Positions 5,775 through 7,224 of a DNA stretch of 7,224 nt are shown piece after piece; the first letter of the stretch is position 1, and each line of letters opens with the position of its first letter. Under the pieces are notes generated by a model that worked only from the letters and a program-made list of their open reading frames with translations, had not been told where the DNA came from and ran no database searches. The position numbers and the translations under genes are program-made. The stretch is taken from the NCBI GenBank assembly GCA_910585065.1, contig CAJUCG010000180.1:1-7224 (forward strand), read 5' to 3'. The stretch is from an uncultured Lachnospiraceae bacterium. GTDB lineage: Bacteria > Bacillota > Clostridia > Lachnospirales > Lachnospiraceae.

Positions 5775-6806
5775 ATGGAAGAGCAAAACGGAGGGTGGGA
5801 GTACTTAGATCTGCTGAGAACGGAATTATTGAAGCAGAGGGAAATTTATCTCGCACTAAGGGAGGGGTGCGGGGAAAATGTCTGTTACAAGCCCTACAAG
5901 GATAAGGAGTGGGGGACGCAGGATGCAAATTATACGGCACGCCTGCGTCTTGCCTACTATTTGTTATATGAGGGGGAGGGGGATGAAAAAAGCATTGTCT
6001 GGCTCTTTCGGGAGGAATTAAAAGACCGTGAGCAAAATTCCTTTCAGGGGATTGGATCGGCACTTGAGATTTTGACTTTCCTGCTTAAAAAATATAATGA
6101 GGGGAATAAGTATGGCGATCTGTTTGTGCGCGCAAAAAATGCGAATTTTGACTGTGCGTGCGGGTACGATGCCGAACTGGTAATAAGTGAGGATCTGGCG
6201 GAAAATAATTTTTTAGATTGTATTTATCTGTGTCAGGATCTGGAATATAAGCCGGAGATGGAGATACTTGTCGCGCAGTGGAAGGATTCGATAAAAGAGT
6301 GGGATGAGGGAACAAGAGAGGATCTGATTCGATTCTATACCTTTTTGGGAAAGAATGAGGAGAATGAATCCCTCTATCTGGCGCAATTAGAATTGGCAAA
6401 ATCGGGGAAATTGCGGGATCTAGTTTTGCAGTACGAAAGGATAATCCGGTATTATATTGAAATGGAAAAAATTGGAATAGCACATCAGTATCTCGATGAG
6501 GCCAGAGGATGCGCGGATGAGAAAACGATTCGGGGAACAGGTCTGTTTCAGAGAATATTTGAGGAGGCATTTGAAATTGTTTATCTTGAGAAGGAGAGGA
6601 CATTAGATACAGAAAAAACAAAAGAATTGTGGGAGTGGGCAAAACAGGCATCGGCGGAGCTAAAGAACTGGTATGGAAATTTATATACGAAGGCAATTGC
6701 GGCGGCAAAGGCGGTGGAAGACCCGTATGTATCGCAGCTTGAGAGGAAATATAGGGCGTGGGAAAAAACATGGGGGAAGTCACTGCGGAAAATATGGAAG
6801 AAATGA
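5775..6806 (+). CDS. Uncharacterised helical protein, third gene of the DUF4132 operon
   Basis: I do not recognise this 343-residue protein. It is almost wholly helical by composition and heptad-like spacing, with tyrosine/leucine-rich helix pairs (LRLAYYLLYEGEGDEKS at 57-73; LVLQYERIIRYYIEMEKIGI at 216-235, then a YLDEAR helix) that resemble TPR-type repeats. A C-x-C pair (C127, C129) lies at about the centre. The protein is acidic overall but ends in a basic, tryptophan-rich helix (KYRAWEKTWGKSLRKIWKK, 325-343). No signal peptide, membrane segment or enzyme motif is evident. The start at ATG 5775 is chosen because GGGGGAG (5764-5770) sits 4 bases upstream, a slightly tight spacing. An in-frame GTG at 5745 would add ten residues but has no well-placed ribosome site. 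It follows rhaM by 68 bases with no promoter or terminator between, so co-transcription with DUF4132 and rhaM is likely. A role as partner or adaptor of the DUF4132 protein is inference from position only. Confidence 0.75.
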   Translation: MEEQNGGWEYLDLLRTELLKQREIYLALREGCGENVCYKPYKDKEWGTQDANYTARLRLAYYLLYEGEGDEKSIVWLFREELKDREQNSFQGIGSALEILTFLLKKYNEGNKYGDLFVRAKNANFDCACGYDAELVISEDLAENNFLDCIYLCQDLEYKPEMEILVAQWKDSIKEWDEGTREDLIRFYTFLGKNEENESLYLAQLELAKSGKLRDLVLQYERIIRYYIEMEKIGIAHQYLDEARGCADEKTIRGTGLFQRIFEEAFEIVYLEKERTLDTEKTKELWEWAKQASAELKNWYGNLYTKAIAAAKAVEDPYVSQLERKYRAWEKTWGKSLRKIWKK

Positions 6807-6945
6807 AAAGGGAAGTGAAACCGCAGGAGTAATTCTGTCCATTTCCTGAATTTTAACAGAGTCCGCCCAAGTTTTTTTGATTGAAATTGTTTCGGAATTG
6901 TGGTAGAATAAACGGGTGAGACTGTATGTAAAGAGAGGACAAATT
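6807..6945. other. Intergenic gap before the methylase gene
   Basis: The 139 bases after the helical-protein stop hold the methylase promoter and leader. A T-run at 6872-6878 is not preceded by a good stem; the best local pairing is TCTGT (6834-6838) with ACAGA (6856-6860) around a 17-base loop, 11 bases before the T-run. The operon may therefore end without a clear Rho-independent terminator, or partly read into the methylase. Confidence 0.5.
6881..6909 (+). promoter_or_regulatory. Sigma-A promoter of the adenine methylase gene
   Basis: TTGAAA (6881-6886), a 17-base spacer and TAGAAT (6904-6909) match sigma-A well, each hexamer differing by one base from consensus. The start of transcription should be near 6916, giving a leader of about 30 bases with the Shine-Dalgarno AGAGAGG at 6932-6938. 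This separates the methylase transcriptionally from the DUF4132 operon. Confidence 0.75.
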
Positions 6946-7224
6946 ATGCGGAAAAATCATCTTGCTGCGCCCATTGTAAAATGGGTTGGAGGGAAACGAC
7001 AACTTTTAGATGATTTAGCACCACTATTTCCGAAACGGATATCTTCCTACTGTGAGCCTTTTTTGGGAGGAGGTGCCGTTTTATTTAAACTGCAACCTAA
7101 TATTGCATATGTAAATGATATCAATTTTGAACTGATCCAGATGTATGAGGTGATCCGGGATAATGTCGAGGAATTGATTACTGAGCTGGGTAAACATCCA
7201 AATCAGGAAGAACATTTTTATCAG
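6946..7224 (+). CDS. DNA adenine methyltransferase, Dam/M.DpnII type (partial, N-terminus only)
   Basis: The first 93 residues of a D12-class (alpha group) N6-adenine DNA methyltransferase are present before the right edge. Such enzymes transfer a methyl group from S-adenosylmethionine to adenine; Dam and M.DpnII act on GATC. Visible motifs are VKWVGGKRQLL (residues 11-21, motif X, cofactor contact), EPFLGGGAVLF (37-47, motif I, the FxGxG cofactor loop) and VNDINFELI (56-64, motif II-like). Wording and spacing resemble M.DpnII and E. coli Dam closely, so GATC is the likely target, but the catalytic DPPY and recognition segments lie outside the window. ATG 6946 is set by AGAGAGG (6932-6938) with a 7-base spacer. 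It has its own promoter and may be part of a DpnII-like restriction-modification locus or a solitary methylase; what follows to the right decides this. Confidence 0.92.
   Translation, partial: MRKNHLAAPIVKWVGGKRQLLDDLAPLFPKRISSYCEPFLGGGAVLFKLQPNIAYVNDINFELIQMYEVIRDNVEELITELGKHPNQEEHFYQ

Noticed and set aside
5698..6063. 121-residue minus-strand open frame over the rhaM end and the next gene start
   Set aside because: Proline-rich shadow composition, no recognisable domain, and it runs opposite a well-supported operon.
6085..6783. 232-residue open frame on the minus strand opposite the helical-protein gene
   Set aside because: It is rich in Pro, Ser, His and Thr with no family likeness, has no ribosome site that stands out, and is the expected mirror of a purine-rich coding strand.
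6824..6878. Possible terminator after the helical-protein gene
   Set aside because: Candidate stems (CAGGA with TCCTG, TCTGT with ACAGA) are only 5 bp with loops of 15-17 bases and do not abut the T-run.

Overview
The window looks like a chromosomal segment of a Clostridia-type Firmicute, plausibly Lachnospiraceae. This rests on near-consensus sigma-A promoters, AG-rich Shine-Dalgarno sites, moderate-to-low GC, a lipoprotein-type class D beta-lactamase homologue, and the styles of the DUF4132 and DpnII-like methylase proteins. The taxonomic call is inference; there is no rRNA or marker gene here.

Layout. Positions 1-364 (minus) hold the N-terminal third or so of an alkaline-phosphatase-superfamily phosphodiesterase that runs off the left edge. 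Upstream of it on the same strand, 455-1534 encodes a lipid-anchored class D beta-lactamase-like protein with all its signature motifs (STFK, SCI, YGN, KTG). A strong promoter (TTGACA, 17-base spacer, TATGAT) lies inside the longer possible reading frame and forces the shorter start. A 342-base divergent intergenic region (1535-1876) separates it from a plus-strand cluster driven by another near-consensus promoter (TTGATT, 17, TATAAT). That cluster holds a 1167-residue MolR/YehI-family DUF4132 protein (1877-5380), then 14 bases on an L-rhamnose mutarotase RhaM (5395-5706), then 68 bases on an unrecognised, mostly helical 343-residue protein (5775-6806). After a 139-base gap containing a third promoter (TTGAAA, 17, TAGAAT), a DpnII/Dam-type adenine DNA methyltransferase begins at 6946 and runs off the right edge.

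How the genes may work together. The minus-strand pair are both surface or phosphoester/beta-lactam-type hydrolase families; nothing beyond strand and spacing links them. The most unusual part is the three-gene plus-strand cluster. A large solenoid-like DUF4132 protein is paired with a lone mutarotase and an orphan helical protein, without other rhamnose genes and without the MoxR-ATPase, VWA or SWIM partners that accompany DUF4132 in enterobacteria, at least inside this window. The methylase has its own promoter and may belong to a separate restriction-modification or solitary-methylase locus to the right. No RNA genes, CRISPR arrays, insertion sequences or convincing Rho-independent terminators were seen.
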